From assembly GCF_006352475.1 (NCBI RefSeq), contig NZ_VCMZ01000001.1:1736001-1800000 (forward strand): a stretch of 64,000 nucleotides of DNA. The letters are read 5' to 3'. Positions 52,696 through 62,888 of this stretch are shown here, one piece after another (position 1 is the stretch's first letter; every line of letters begins with the position of its first letter). A program made the position numbers and the translations under genes. Under the pieces are notes generated by a model. The model had not been told where the DNA came from. It saw nothing but the letters and a program-made list of their open reading frames with translations, and made no database searches. The stretch comes from Acinetobacter pullicarnis. GTDB lineage: Bacteria > Pseudomonadota > Gammaproteobacteria > Pseudomonadales > Moraxellaceae.

Positions 52696-53283
52696 ATGAC
52701 CTTAACGACTAAACAAAAAATAATTCAGGCTTCGGTGGTGTTGTTGCGTTCTCATGGATATGCCGCTTTTAGTTATGCCGATATTGAAAAGATTGTAGGC
52801 ATTCGCAAAGCCAGTATTCATCATCACTTTCCCAGTAAAGAAGATTTGGGCCGTGAAATTATAGAACTAAATATGCTCAATACCGTGAATATCCTAGAGC
52901 AGATTGAGCAAACCCACAGCAGTCATATTCAACGTTTAAATGCCTTTGCTGAGATATTTATTCAGTCAAAGCAAGATCATTTATTACCTTTGTGTGGTGC
53001 CTTATCTGCAGAGATGCGTGTATTACCCGAATCCTTACAGTTATTGACCAAACAATATTTTAAGCTGCAATTGGAGTGGTTAGAAAAAACCATTCAACAG
53101 GGAGTAAGTACGCAAGAAATAAATCGCCATGGCAGCGCCAAACAAATGACCTTTCTCTTTTTTAGTTTTTTAGAAGGGGCGAGCTTTGTAGATTGGGTGA
53201 CTGAGGACGAAACTTCGATTACGCATATGCGCGACAGTATTAATTATTTGGCATTATGTTTTCAGAAAACGGCTGAAGCATAA
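52696..53283 (+). CDS. TetR-family regulator
   Basis: Repressor-like protein of 195 residues. The N-terminal helix-turn-helix is TKQKIIQASVVLLRSHGYAAFSYADIEKIVGIRKASIHHHFPSKEDLGREII, a standard TetR_N domain. The C-terminal ligand domain shows LCGALSAEMRVLPESLQ and LFFSFLEGASFVDWV, resembling the YxaF/AcuR-like group. The ATG at 52696 is chosen since the one at 52681 lies inside a palindrome and gives an atypical N-terminus. Likely controls the AhpD-like gene just upstream and possibly itself. Confidence 0.85.
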   Translation: MTLTTKQKIIQASVVLLRSHGYAAFSYADIEKIVGIRKASIHHHFPSKEDLGREIIELNMLNTVNILEQIEQTHSSHIQRLNAFAEIFIQSKQDHLLPLCGALSAEMRVLPESLQLLTKQYFKLQLEWLEKTIQQGVSTQEINRHGSAKQMTFLFFSFLEGASFVDWVTEDETSITHMRDSINYLALCFQKTAEA

Positions 53284-53412
53284 ATGACGAAGCTCAGCAG
53301 TATAAATAAAAAACCAACTTATTTTAGCGCTTAGATTAGCGTTCTCTTTTCTGTAAACAAGCGACATCATGTTAAGATAGCGGACATATGATTTAAACCC
53401 AAAGCACTGTTT

Positions 53413-56400
53413 ATGTTTCAACATATCATTTCTGAACTTGATTTAAAAAAACTCAAACCGAATGAAAAAAGATGGGTCGGGAGCTTACTTGGCTCAGGCG
53501 CAGCCCTATTATTAAAACAAATTGCCGATCAGACCGAGCAGCTGCTGGTGCTGGTCGCACGCAATAGTCAACATCTCGCTCAGTTAGAAAGCGAACTTGA
53601 GTTTTATGGTTTAAAGCCAACGATTTTTCCTGATTGGGAAATTTTGCCTTATGATCGTTTATCACCGCATCAAGATATCGTTTCTGAGCGACTTTCAATT
53701 TTATCCAATATGCCTAAAAAAGGTGTTTTGTTGATTTCAGCAACCACGTTGGCACAACGTGTGGCGCCGAGTTCGTGGGTGTTGGGAGAGCATTTTGATA
53801 TTGCTGTCGGACAAAAGTTTGATTTAGAACAGCAAAAGTTACGTTTAATTCAAGCGGGCTATCATTTGGTCGACACGGTCTACGATCATGGTGAATTTGC
53901 AGTTCGTGGCAGTATTATGGATATCTATGCATCAGGACAGAATTTTCCAATTCGTGTTGATTTATTTGATGATGAAATTGAAACGTTAAAATTCTTTGAT
54001 CCAGAAACGCAGCGCACCACAGAACAACTTAAACAGTTTACAGTCTTGCCAGCCAAAGAGTTTCCACTGAAGGAAGCGCGTTCGATTTTTCGTGACCGCT
54101 ATGCTGAAAGCTTTCCGACTGCAAATCCAAAGAAAAATCCAATTTATCAAGATGTGCTAGAGGGGATTGCATCACCTGGATTGGAGTTCTATTTTCCTTT
54201 GTTTTTCAGTAAGACAGCAATGGAAACCCAGAGTAATATTACTGCGTACTTCCCAAGTAATGCGATTGTCATTACAGATAGGCATTTAGATGAGGGTTTG
54301 CAAAGTTTTTGGATGGAGGTGATGCGTCGTTATGAAGATCGACGTCACAACATTGATCAACCGATTTTAGCCCCCGAAGATATTTTTATACAGACCCAGA
54401 AAGTCCTAGAATCCTTAAATCAATTTCCGCGTTTGATCGTATCAAGTGAAGTCATTGAAGTGAAAGCAGGAGTGGTTAATTTACCATTCGAAGCACCTGC
54501 GCAATTGGTGGTTGATCCAAAACAACAGCAGCCTTTTGCAACAGTAAAAAAATATATTGATGCAGCAACTTATCCAATTTTATTGGTGGCAGAAAGTGCA
54601 GGACGACGTGAGAGCTTAAAAGATGCGCTGCGTGCCAGTCTTGGTGAGATTCCATCGGTTGAGAGTTTTGCACAATTTACGCAGTCTAAATATTCGATTG
54701 CAATTACCCATGCCGTGTTAGATCGTGGTCTGGTGGTTCGTGATCAGCTGGCTATTATTTCTGAAAATCAGCTCTACGAACATCGGGTCGTGCAGCGACG
54801 TCGTAAGCGTCAATATGAGGTCTCGGAAGAATTTCTAATTCGCAGTTTAACCGAGCTGAGTATTGGTGCACCAGTCGTGCATATCGATCATGGGGTTGGA
54901 CGCTATGCGGGCTTGGTGATCTTAAGTATTGATGAGCAAGATTATGAGTTTTTACAACTTGACTATGCGGATGCAGCCAAAATCTATGTGCCTGTCACGC
55001 ATTTACAATTAATCAGCCGTTACAGTGGTGGAGATCCAGATCTTGCACCACTGCATAAGCTAGGCACAGATGCATGGAACAAAGCCAAGCGTAAAGCATT
55101 GGAACAAATCCATGATGTTGCTGCTGAGTTATTGCATATTCAAGCCCGACGTCAGGCCAAACCCGGCATTAGTTTTGAACTGGATGATTTGGCATATAAG
55201 CAATTTGCCAATGCCTTTGCCTATGAGGAAACTCTTGATCAAGCCAATGCCATTGAAGCCACTTTACATGATATGCAATTGGCTAAGCCGATGGATCGCT
55301 TGGTGTGTGGTGATGTTGGTTTCGGTAAAACCGAAGTTGCTATGCGTGCGTCATTCTTGGCTGTGCAAAACGACAAACAGGTTGCGGTTTTAGTACCTAC
55401 GACCTTATTGGCGCAGCAGCACTTTGAATCGTTTAAAGACCGCTTTGCAGATTGGCCAATCCGCATTGAGGTGTTGTCTCGTTTTGGGAGCAACAAGGCG
55501 CATGTCAAAATCTTGGAAGATTTGGCCGCAGGTAAAGTCGATATTGTGATTGGTACGCATAAAATCCTCCAAGAAACTGTGGAATTCAAGCGTTTAGGCC
55601 TGATGATTGTCGATGAGGAGCATCGTTTTGGGGTGCGTGACAAAGAGCGAATCAAAGCCATGCGTGCCGATGTTGATATGTTGACCCTAACCGCGACGCC
55701 AATTCCGCGAACTTTAAATATGGCTTTTTCGGGCATGCGAGATTTGTCGATTATTGCGACACCACCTGCACGACGTTTAGCAGTTAAAACTTTTGTGCTT
55801 GAGCAAACTGACGCCACGCTTAAAGAAGCGATATTGCGTGAATTATTGCGTGGTGGTCAGGTCTATATTCTGCACAATGAAGTCGACAGCATTGAGCGAA
55901 CTGCGGAGCATATTCGTTCATTGGTGCCTGAAGCACGCGTAGCTGTGGCGCATGGACAAATGCATGAGCGTGAGCTTGAACAAGTCATGCAGCAGTTTTA
56001 TCACAAACACTATAATGTGTTGGTTTGCTCGACCATTATTGAAACAGGAATTGATGTCCCCAATGCCAATACCATTATTATTGAACGGGCGGATAAACTT
56101 GGTTTAGCGCAATTACACCAACTGCGTGGCCGGGTTGGACGTTCACATCACCAAGCTTATGCTTATTTAATGGTGCCTTCACTCAAAGCATTAAAAGGCG
56201 ATGCTGAAAAACGTTTAGATGCGATTCAGCGTGCCTCCAATCTGGGAGCAGGTTTTATTTTGGCCACAGAAGACTTGGAAATTCGTGGTGCGGGTGAGTT
56301 ACTCGGTGAACAGCAAAGTGGTTCCATGCAAGCCATTGGCTATAGCTTGTATATGGAAATGTTGGAAAAAGCCACCAAGGCGATTCAGCAAGGTAAAACC

Positions 56401-56874
56401 CCGAATTTTGATGCACCATTGTCGCTTACTGCTGAAATTAATTTACATATGCCGGCCTTGATTCCAGACAGTTATCTGGGAGATGTGCATCAGCGGCTGT
56501 TGTTTTATAAGCGAATTAGTAATACGGATGCGCAAGAAAAACTCGATCATATTCGTATGGAACTAATCGATCGTTTTGGTTTGCCACCACAAGCTGTGAA
56601 ACACTTGTTTAGTGTGCATCAGATACGAATCAAAGCTGAACAGCTTGGAATTACCAAAATTGATATTGGCTCAAATGGTGGAGCCATTGAATTTGCTCAA
56701 GATACGCCGGTGCAAGCCTTGAGCATTATTCAGCTCATGCAGAAGCAACCGACTTATTATCGTATGGATGGTGGGCAACGTTTAAAAGTGATGGTGATGT
56801 TGGCGGAGAATGAGCAACGGATCCAGTTTATTAATGAATTGTTGAATAAGCTGTTGGCTGAACTAAAAAGATAA
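53413..56874 (+). CDS. mfd: Transcription-repair coupling factor Mfd
   Basis: ATP-dependent DNA translocase of 1153 residues. It removes RNA polymerase stalled at lesions and recruits UvrA. The UvrB-homology region lies at the N-terminus (ILPYDRLSPHQDIVSERL, YDHGEFAVRGSIMDIYASG). The RNA polymerase-interaction domain is around 500 (VVHIDHGVGRYAGL). The RecG-like helicase motors follow, with GDVGFGKTEVAMRA (Walker A), DEEHRFGVRDKE, LTATPIPRTLNMA, STIIETGIDVPNANTIIIERAD and LRGRVGRSHHQAYAYLM. The D7 domain is at the C-terminus. Full length and intact. It is a housekeeping gene with no visible operon partner. Confidence 0.97.
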   Translation: MFQHIISELDLKKLKPNEKRWVGSLLGSGAALLLKQIADQTEQLLVLVARNSQHLAQLESELEFYGLKPTIFPDWEILPYDRLSPHQDIVSERLSILSNMPKKGVLLISATTLAQRVAPSSWVLGEHFDIAVGQKFDLEQQKLRLIQAGYHLVDTVYDHGEFAVRGSIMDIYASGQNFPIRVDLFDDEIETLKFFDPETQRTTEQLKQFTVLPAKEFPLKEARSIFRDRYAESFPTANPKKNPIYQDVLEGIASPGLEFYFPLFFSKTAMETQSNITAYFPSNAIVITDRHLDEGLQSFWMEVMRRYEDRRHNIDQPILAPEDIFIQTQKVLESLNQFPRLIVSSEVIEVKAGVVNLPFEAPAQLVVDPKQQQPFATVKKYIDAATYPILLVAESAGRRESLKDALRASLGEIPSVESFAQFTQSKYSIAITHAVLDRGLVVRDQLAIISENQLYEHRVVQRRRKRQYEVSEEFLIRSLTELSIGAPVVHIDHGVGRYAGLVILSIDEQDYEFLQLDYADAAKIYVPVTHLQLISRYSGGDPDLAPLHKLGTDAWNKAKRKALEQIHDVAAELLHIQARRQAKPGISFELDDLAYKQFANAFAYEETLDQANAIEATLHDMQLAKPMDRLVCGDVGFGKTEVAMRASFLAVQNDKQVAVLVPTTLLAQQHFESFKDRFADWPIRIEVLSRFGSNKAHVKILEDLAAGKVDIVIGTHKILQETVEFKRLGLMIVDEEHRFGVRDKERIKAMRADVDMLTLTATPIPRTLNMAFSGMRDLSIIATPPARRLAVKTFVLEQTDATLKEAILRELLRGGQVYILHNEVDSIERTAEHIRSLVPEARVAVAHGQMHERELEQVMQQFYHKHYNVLVCSTIIETGIDVPNANTIIIERADKLGLAQLHQLRGRVGRSHHQAYAYLMVPSLKALKGDAEKRLDAIQRASNLGAGFILATEDLEIRGAGELLGEQQSGSMQAIGYSLYMEMLEKATKAIQQGKTPNFDAPLSLTAEINLHMPALIPDSYLGDVHQRLLFYKRISNTDAQEKLDHIRMELIDRFGLPPQAVKHLFSVHQIRIKAEQLGITKIDIGSNGGAIEFAQDTPVQALSIIQLMQKQPTYYRMDGGQRLKVMVMLAENEQRIQFINELLNKLLAELKR

Positions 56875-56931
56875 TATGGGTTAAGTGGCAAAGCCCATGC
56901 AATGCCTAAACTGGCAAATCTTTAACCAAGC

Positions 56932-56967
56932 CAGATGCATGATGCTTAGATTGGCATGATGCATCTG
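56932..56967 (+). terminator. Hairpin after mfd
   Basis: CAGATGCATGATGC pairs with GCATGATGCATCTG over 14 positions with one mismatch and an 8-nt loop. It lies 58 bp after the mfd stop. There is no T-run, so it is only a possible terminator. Confidence 0.4.
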
Positions 56968-57093
56968 CTGGTGAGTGCGCAGCTTTACGGCAAAAAGTAG
57001 TTATTTGTACTAAAACAGCCAGTGAACAATATTCACAATAAGTCTGTTGTGTTAGTATGGGCAACCTATTCGTTTTACGTCATTTATAAAGAT

Positions 57094-57528
57094 ATGTTTA
57101 GTCTGCATCCACAACTTGCTCAAGATACTTTTTTTGTCGGTGATTTCCCGCTGTCTACATGTCGTTTAATGAATGATATGCAGTTTCCGTGGTTAATCTT
57201 AATCCCACGCGTGCCTGGCGTTAATGAACTTTATGAGTTAAGCCCAGCCGATCAAGAACAATTTTTACGTGAATCAAGTTGGTTATCTAGCCAATTATCA
57301 CGGGTATTCCGCGCGGATAAAATGAATGTTGCCGCGATGGGAAATGTTGTTCCACAATTACATTTTCATCATGTGGTTCGTTATCACAACGATGTCGTAT
57401 GGCCAAAACCAGTATGGGGTACTCCAGCAGTTCCTTATAGTAATGATGTACTGGCACATATGCGTCAAACGTTGATGTTAGCGCTTCGTGGACAAGGTGA
57501 TATGCCATTCGACTGGCGCATGGATTGA
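57094..57528 (+). CDS. HIT-family protein
   Basis: A protein of 144 residues with a histidine-triad-type fold. The segment PQLHFHHVVRYHND holds the His cluster (His90, His92, His93) expected at the active site of nucleotidyl hydrolases. The upstream block FPWLILIPRVPGVNELYELSPADQ is typical of this small HIT subgroup found near mfd-type genes in gammaproteobacteria. The third His of the classical HxHxH motif is shifted, so nucleotide hydrolysis is likely but not sure. I chose the ATG at 57094 since an earlier in-frame start would add 24 residues not seen in the family. Confidence 0.85.
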   Translation: MFSLHPQLAQDTFFVGDFPLSTCRLMNDMQFPWLILIPRVPGVNELYELSPADQEQFLRESSWLSSQLSRVFRADKMNVAAMGNVVPQLHFHHVVRYHNDVVWPKPVWGTPAVPYSNDVLAHMRQTLMLALRGQGDMPFDWRMD

Positions 57529-57578
57529 GATCTCTAGCCTGACTCGGACACGACTTCGTTTGTGGAGAATAATAATTA

Positions 57579-59036
57579 GTGCCTTTTGATCGTATGCTGC
57601 ACAGGGGTCCTAAGCAATTCGAAAAATATCTCCGTACGATGGGATATTTAATTCTCGGATTGCTTACGGTCGTTTATTACTTTGGTGAACCAACCGCTCA
57701 AAATCAGATTTATATTCCTTTTTTTTTAGCAGCCCTTATTTTCATCTCACCTAAATTGTCGAGATGGGTGCAATATAATTATGATGAATATATAAGAAGA
57801 AATATTTTCTTTATTATTGATGCAATTGTTGTTGCTACCGTATTAGCAGGTATGCATCTAAGTTTGGTAATTACGCTTACACTTTTATTTGCACTTATTT
57901 TTTCTGCTTTAACCAATAAAATTTCGATGATGACCTTGTCGTTATCGACCTTAATTTCAATTTTTATTTTCTATATAAATACGATTTTTGTTTTTGGCTT
58001 TGAAGATTATTTTCAGCAAACCAGTGTTGAACTCACGATTCTTTCATTTATCGGTTTAATCCTCTTTATTACGATTAGCGGTTACTATAATCAGGCCCGA
58101 GTTCGTGCTTTGGAAAAGCAAAAAAATAACTATTTTACAGAAATGAATCGTTATATTGAACTTTCAAATCAGCTTAGTCGTTATGCACCATTGCAGTTGT
58201 GGCAGGCGATTATGCGTGGTGAAACGCAGGCAAAATTAGAATATAAAAGAAAGAAGATCACTATTTTCTTTTCGGATATTCAGGGTTTTACGGAAGTTTC
58301 GGAAAATCTTATTCCAGATGACTTGGCTTTTTTACTTAATGATTATCTGAGTCATATGACAGAGATTGCCAAACAGTATGGCGCCACAATTGATAAGTTC
58401 ATGGGAGATGCCATTCTAATTTTCTTTGGTGATCCGGACTCGCAAGGTGTGGAGCAAGACGCAAAAACTTGTGTAGATATGGCTATTGCGATGCGTCATC
58501 AAATGAAATTTTTGCGTGAACGTTGGGTGAAAATGGGTTATCCAGCTTTACATATTCGTATGGGGATTAGTACTGGATATTGCCACGTTGGGAATTATGG
58601 CGCTGTTCATCGTATGACTTATACCATTGTGGGGCGTGATGCGAATTTGGCTGCGCGTTTACAAAGTATTGCCAATATCGATGAAATTTTAATTGGTGAT
58701 GAAACGCATCGCTTGGTTAAAGATAACTATTTATGTACACCGAAACAGCCAGTTGTATTGAAGGGTATACATGGCCTGGTGAATACCTGGCAGGTGATGG
58801 AAAAATATGCGGCAGATGAGCCTGAAAATCAGCAATGGTTTGATTATGAATATAAGGGGTTTCATCTGCTACTTAATCTTGAAGAAGTGCAGAATTTTGA
58901 ATACAGCGAGCTGATGCAGATTCTCGAAAAAATGATTGAACGGATTAAGTTGCAGCAAGAAATTACTAACTTTGTTGGTTTGGCTCGACTTCGCCCAGAA
59001 GATGAAATTGAGATTGAGCAAAATAAACAGCGCTAA
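57579..59036 (+). CDS. Membrane-anchored class III adenylate/guanylate cyclase
   Basis: Nucleotidyl cyclase of 485 residues. The N-terminal third holds about six hydrophobic segments (roughly 20-175). The catalytic domain contains the metal Asp in ITIFFSDIQGFTEVSE (about 232) and the second metal Asp in IDKFMGDAILIFFGD (about 276). It also contains HIRMGISTGYCHVGNYGAVHRMTYTIVGRDANLAARLQSIA, which carries the transition-state Asn and Arg region. This matches bacterial CyaB-type cyclases, and probably makes cAMP. The start is a GTG at 57579 with GGAG upstream; ATG at 57594 is the alternative. A C-terminal acidic tail (about 50 residues) follows the catalytic domain. Confidence 0.88.
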   Translation: MPFDRMLHRGPKQFEKYLRTMGYLILGLLTVVYYFGEPTAQNQIYIPFFLAALIFISPKLSRWVQYNYDEYIRRNIFFIIDAIVVATVLAGMHLSLVITLTLLFALIFSALTNKISMMTLSLSTLISIFIFYINTIFVFGFEDYFQQTSVELTILSFIGLILFITISGYYNQARVRALEKQKNNYFTEMNRYIELSNQLSRYAPLQLWQAIMRGETQAKLEYKRKKITIFFSDIQGFTEVSENLIPDDLAFLLNDYLSHMTEIAKQYGATIDKFMGDAILIFFGDPDSQGVEQDAKTCVDMAIAMRHQMKFLRERWVKMGYPALHIRMGISTGYCHVGNYGAVHRMTYTIVGRDANLAARLQSIANIDEILIGDETHRLVKDNYLCTPKQPVVLKGIHGLVNTWQVMEKYAADEPENQQWFDYEYKGFHLLLNLEEVQNFEYSELMQILEKMIERIKLQQEITNFVGLARLRPEDEIEIEQNKQR

Positions 59037-59073
59037 AGTATTTAGTGGTTTTGGTTTTTCTACTGAAGTTTAA

Positions 59074-59116
59074 GCAAAAAAAAGTAAGGTCAGTTTATTG
59101 ACCTTACTTTTTTTGC
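59074..59116. terminator. Bidirectional terminator between the cyclase and fdx genes
   Basis: GTAAGGTCA (59084-59092) pairs with TGACCTTAC (59099-59107), flanked by an A-run on the left and a T-run on the right. It can end both convergent transcripts. Confidence 0.93.
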
Positions 59117-59150
59117 ATCTACGCTGCCATTTTAATTGGACAGCGATGGC

Positions 59151-59489
59151 TTAGTGATTTTCTGAAGCATGGTTGAGGCTGTACTTTGGAATTTCAATCA
59201 CAAGATCTTCATCAATGATTTTAACTTGGCAAGATAAGCGAGAGTCGGCTTCTAAGCCCCAAGCGCGATCGAGTAAGTCTGCTTCGACATCATCCATTTC
59301 TTCAATGCTATCAAAGCCTTTACGTACAACAACATGGCATGTGGTACATGCGCGTGACATATCGCAAGCATGCTCAATTTTAATGTTGTTGTCTAATAAG
59401 CTTTGACACAGATTGGCATTTTGCTCGACTTCAAACTCAGCACCTTCAGGGCAGTATTGCTCATGGGGGAGTACTTTAATACGTGGCAT
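59151..59489 (-). CDS. fdx: ISC-type [2Fe-2S] ferredoxin
   Basis: Adrenodoxin-like ferredoxin of 112 residues, electron donor for iron-sulfur cluster assembly. It starts MPRIKVLPHEQYCPEGAEF and carries the cluster ligands in HACDMSRACTTCHVVV (Cys-x5-Cys-x2-Cys) and a later Cys in SRLSCQVKI. It is the last gene of the isc operon visible here, 13 bp after hscA. No iscX follows; the next thing is a bidirectional terminator. Confidence 0.96.
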   Translation of the reverse strand: MPRIKVLPHEQYCPEGAEFEVEQNANLCQSLLDNNIKIEHACDMSRACTTCHVVVRKGFDSIEEMDDVEADLLDRAWGLEADSRLSCQVKIIDEDLVIEIPKYSLNHASENH

Positions 59490-59502
59490 AGTCTTTACCT
59501 AT

Positions 59503-61365
59503 CTATTCGTTTGAGTTTGACCAATCATCAAGTTTGGTGCCTTTAAGTGCATGATCAATATGTTGATTCATGCGTGCTGCTGCAAAGGCATCGCTGTGTA
59601 TTTTAAGCTGTTCAACGGCATTTTCAATTGCAACAACATCGCTTGATTCCAGTTGAATTGAAAGCTGCGCTTGCGCTTGTTGTAAAGCCATTCGTTGTTC
59701 AGCGCTAAGTAATTCGATATCGACTTTAAGAGCTTGCTCAAGTGCTTCAAGTTCACGCTTCGCTTCAACTTTTACTTCATTTAAGTGGCGGAGTAGCTTA
59801 TCTTGTTCAGCAAATTCAAAGCCGTCAAGCAATAAACGCTCAGTATCTGTATCAGAAATACCAAAAGACGGTTTGATGTCAATCTGGGCATGAACACCAG
59901 ATGTGGTTTCGCGGGCAGCAACTGTTAATAAGCCATCAGCATCGACTTGGTAAGTGACTTCAATACGTGCTTGACCTGCCACCATGGCTGGAATGCCACG
60001 CAATACAAAGCGACCCAAACTGCGGCAATGTTCAACCAAATCGCGCTCACCTTGTACCACATGAATGAGCATGGCACTTTGACCATCTTGATACGTGGTA
60101 AATTCTTGGCGACGTGCAACAGGAATTGCAGTGTTGCGTGAGATTAAGCGTTCTACAAGGCCACCCATGGTTTCTATACCTAGTGATAGCGGTGTGACAT
60201 CTAATAGCAGTGAACCATCAGTTTGATTGCCAATCAGTTGATTGGCGGTAATTGCCGCGCCAATCGCAACCACTTCATCGGGGTTAATGGTGCACAAAGG
60301 TTCTTGTTGGAAGACCTCGCGAACAAGCTTTTGTACGGCATAAGAGCGAGTAGAACCACCGACCAAAACAACACTTTCAATATCATCTAAACTTAATTTT
60401 GCATCTCTAAGTACACGTTTACAGACACTAATCGTTTTATCTAATGCAATTTGAATAATCGATTCGAATGTTGGGCGGTCTAAAACTAGGCGTTGATCTA
60501 GTAGTGTTAATTCAACACGTTCTGCATTGGACAAGGCCTCTTTGGCTTGACGAGCAGCAACAATAAAGTGTGCATAATCAATATCGCTTAGTGTATCAAT
60601 GGCCAATTGTTTTTTTGCCCATTTGATCAATAGACGATCAAGATCATCACCGCCAAGCGCGGTATGGCCACCTGTTGCAAGAACTTCAAACACGCCTTGG
60701 CTAAAACGCAGAATGGAAACATCGAATGTCCCACCACCGAGATCATAAATCACGTAGTTGCGATCTGTAGCTAATTGGGTGTCTTGGTCTAGACCATAGG
60801 CGACAGCGGCTGCTGTAGGCTCATTGAGTAAGCGTAATACATTGAGACCAGCAAGTTGCGCTGCATCACGTGTTGCTTGGCGTTGAGCTTCATCAAAATA
60901 GGCAGGTACAGTAATCACGGCACCATTAATTGGATTTTGTAGACTGGCTTCTGCACGAAGCTTAAGCTGGGTCAGAATGTCTGCGGAAATCTCAATGGGT
61001 GTTTTACGACCTTGAGCAGTTTCAAAAGCAGGCATTTGCTTTTCATCACCAATCAAATGATAAGGATGTTGAAATTTAATATCTGCTTGTGAACGCCCCA
61101 TAAAGCGTTTGATTGAAATAATGGTATTTTGTGGGTCGCGTGTTGAAAACTCTTTGGCTGCATCACCATAAGCAGTTGAATCTACGCCATAGTGTACAAG
61201 GGAAGGGAGTAACACACGACCTTGTTCATCACTCAGAACTTTAGCTTTGCCTGAAAGTACCGTGGCCACCAAAGAGTGTGTGGTGCCTAAATCAATGCCA
61301 ATGGCAATACGGTGTTCGTGTGGCGCACTTGATTGTCCTGGTTCTGCAATTTGCAAGAGTGCCAT
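59503..61365 (-). CDS. hscA: Fe-S assembly chaperone HscA (Hsp70-like)
   Basis: Specialised Hsp70 of 620 residues that transfers clusters from IscU. It opens [15 protein letters not shown], and shows [55 protein letters not shown] and [17 protein letters not shown] in the ATPase domain. The substrate-binding domain begins at [30 protein letters not shown]. The LPPVK-type partner recognition is expected on IscU, whose gene is in the same operon (visible as LPPVKVHC). 102 bp separate it from hscB. Confidence 0.96.
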   Translation of the reverse strand: MALLQIAEPGQSSAPHEHRIAIGIDLGTTHSLVATVLSGKAKVLSDEQGRVLLPSLVHYGVDSTAYGDAAKEFSTRDPQNTIISIKRFMGRSQADIKFQHPYHLIGDEKQMPAFETAQGRKTPIEISADILTQLKLRAEASLQNPINGAVITVPAYFDEAQRQATRDAAQLAGLNVLRLLNEPTAAAVAYGLDQDTQLATDRNYVIYDLGGGTFDVSILRFSQGVFEVLATGGHTALGGDDLDRLLIKWAKKQLAIDTLSDIDYAHFIVAARQAKEALSNAERVELTLLDQRLVLDRPTFESIIQIALDKTISVCKRVLRDAKLSLDDIESVVLVGGSTRSYAVQKLVREVFQQEPLCTINPDEVVAIGAAITANQLIGNQTDGSLLLDVTPLSLGIETMGGLVERLISRNTAIPVARRQEFTTYQDGQSAMLIHVVQGERDLVEHCRSLGRFVLRGIPAMVAGQARIEVTYQVDADGLLTVAARETTSGVHAQIDIKPSFGISDTDTERLLLDGFEFAEQDKLLRHLNEVKVEAKRELEALEQALKVDIELLSAEQRMALQQAQAQLSIQLESSDVVAIENAVEQLKIHSDAFAAARMNQHIDHALKGTKLDDWSNSNE

Positions 61366-61467
61366 GCTGTTACATCCTCAACTAACTATTCGATAACGAA
61401 AAACAAAAACATTAAAACTAGAATATTTCTAACTGGAATTTAAAACTTGAACGATATTTGATTTGGC

Positions 61468-61983
61468 TTAAAAATCATCATCTAAGCTAAAATCTTCATC
61501 ATCCAATAGGCGATCTTCCGCTTTATCTATATCGTTCATTACTTTCTGAAAGAAACGTAATTTACGGACAGTGTCACGTGCTTCTGCCCAATCTTCATCA
61601 TCAAAATCAATTTTGAATTCGCGCACTAAGCTATCAATCCACTGTTGAACTTCATGTTTCAACGAGTGTAATTGTTCAGTGGTTGCGGCTTCATCGAGTT
61701 GTTCGCGTATTTCAAGTGCAGACTGTAAAAACTCAAAGTCACTGATCGATTGATCGAGATGGTGATCTTCTTTACGTAAGGAAAGCAAGTATCCAGCACG
61801 ACTATCGACTTGAGATAAAATCTTAAACGCTTGATTAATCTCACTTGATTTAATCATGGCTTGATTTTTATCTGTGGCCTTGTCTGGGTGATATTGTTGT
61901 TGCAATTTTAAAAAATTGGCTTTTAAGATTGCTAAATCAATATCGAGTTCAGGGGGGAGATCAAATAATGCAAAGTGATTCAT
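61468..61983 (-). CDS. hscB: Fe-S assembly co-chaperone HscB
   Basis: J-domain protein of 171 residues, partner of HscA and IscU. The J-domain at the start (MNHFALFDLPPELDIDLAILKANFLKLQQQYHPDKA) includes the HPD triad in QYHPDKAT. The C-terminal three-helix domain binds IscU. The ATG at 61983 fits the family opening MN.F.LFDLP; an upstream in-frame start would add 16 hydrophobic residues. An acidic C-terminus (DEDFSLDDDF) is present. It lies 81 bp downstream of iscA. Confidence 0.93.
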   Translation of the reverse strand: MNHFALFDLPPELDIDLAILKANFLKLQQQYHPDKATDKNQAMIKSSEINQAFKILSQVDSRAGYLLSLRKEDHHLDQSISDFEFLQSALEIREQLDEAATTEQLHSLKHEVQQWIDSLVREFKIDFDDEDWAEARDTVRKLRFFQKVMNDIDKAEDRLLDDEDFSLDDDF

Positions 61984-62064
61984 TGGGTTTAAGTTCCAAG
62001 CTAAATAATACAAGTAAAACAGTGTGAACACTGTTTTACTGTACTGAAGAAAGAGGTTTTGAGC

Positions 62065-62385
62065 TTAGATGGTGAACGATTCACCGCAGCCACATTCGCC
62101 TTTCTTGTTTGGGTTGTTAAATTCAAAACCTTCGTTTAATCCATTTTTCACATAGTCCATTTGCATACCATCTAAATAGACGAGGCTTTTAGGATCAACA
62201 AATACTTTAACGCCAAACTGCTCAAACATTTGATCATGTGTATCTACATCATCGACAAATTCAAGCACATAGGCCAAGCCGGAACAACCTGAAGTCTTCA
62301 CTCCAACCCGGATACCTTCACCCTTACCGCGATTTTTGATGTAATTGCTGATATGAGTTGCAGCATCTTTTGTGAGGTTAATCAT
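62065..62385 (-). CDS. iscA: Fe-S cluster carrier IscA
   Basis: A-type carrier of 106 residues. The three conserved Cys are visible in [17 protein letters not shown] and at the C-terminus in GECGCGESF. The family segment [18 protein letters not shown] is present. It delivers clusters to target proteins. It lies between iscU and hscB in the standard isc order. Confidence 0.96.
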   Translation of the reverse strand: MINLTKDAATHISNYIKNRGKGEGIRVGVKTSGCSGLAYVLEFVDDVDTHDQMFEQFGVKVFVDPKSLVYLDGMQMDYVKNGLNEGFEFNNPNKKGECGCGESFTI

Positions 62386-62415
62386 GAAAACTCCAATGTC
62401 ACAAGGATGTAAGAA

Positions 62416-62802
62416 TTAAACTTTCGCTTTTTTACTGCGGTAGTCTTGTACAGCAGCTTTAATCGCATCTTCAGCCAGAACTGAACAATGGACTTTAACA
62501 GGTGGTAATGCAAGTTCTGTTGCAATATCGATATTTTTGATTGCTTGTGCTTGATCAAGGGTTTTGCCTTTGAGCCACTCGGTGACCAAAGAGCTTGATG
62601 CAATTGCAGAGCCACAACCATAAGTTTTGAAACGTGCTTCTTCAATGATGCCATTGTCATCAACTTGAATTTGCAAACGCATAACATCACCACAAGCTGG
62701 TGCGCCGACCATACCTGTACCAACGTTTTCAGCATTTTTGTCTAAAATACCAACATTACGCGGATTTTCGTAATGATCTATTACTTTTTCACTATAAGCC
62801 AT
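62416..62802 (-). CDS. iscU: Fe-S cluster scaffold IscU
   Basis: Scaffold of 128 residues on which clusters are built. MAYSEKVIDHYENPRNVG opens the protein; the three ligand Cys are in GAPACGDVM, TYGCGSAIASSS and KVHCSVLAEDAI. LPPVK (residues just before the last Cys) is the HscA recognition motif. It is the second isc gene visible, 86 bp after iscS. Confidence 0.97.
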   Translation of the reverse strand: MAYSEKVIDHYENPRNVGILDKNAENVGTGMVGAPACGDVMRLQIQVDDNGIIEEARFKTYGCGSAIASSSLVTEWLKGKTLDQAQAIKNIDIATELALPPVKVHCSVLAEDAIKAAVQDYRSKKAKV

Positions 62803-62888
62803 GATGCTTCTCCAAACCTCGGGGTCAGCCTAGATTAGATTAGATATGGAGACATCTTAAGAGGATTCAATAGGATGTCTCGGATAAA

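Noticed and set aside
55070..55393. 107-codon plus-strand frame inside mfd
   Set aside because: Out-of-frame shadow of mfd.
55239..55817. Antisense frame of 192 codons inside mfd
   Set aside because: Lies wholly within the helicase core of mfd and has no family features.
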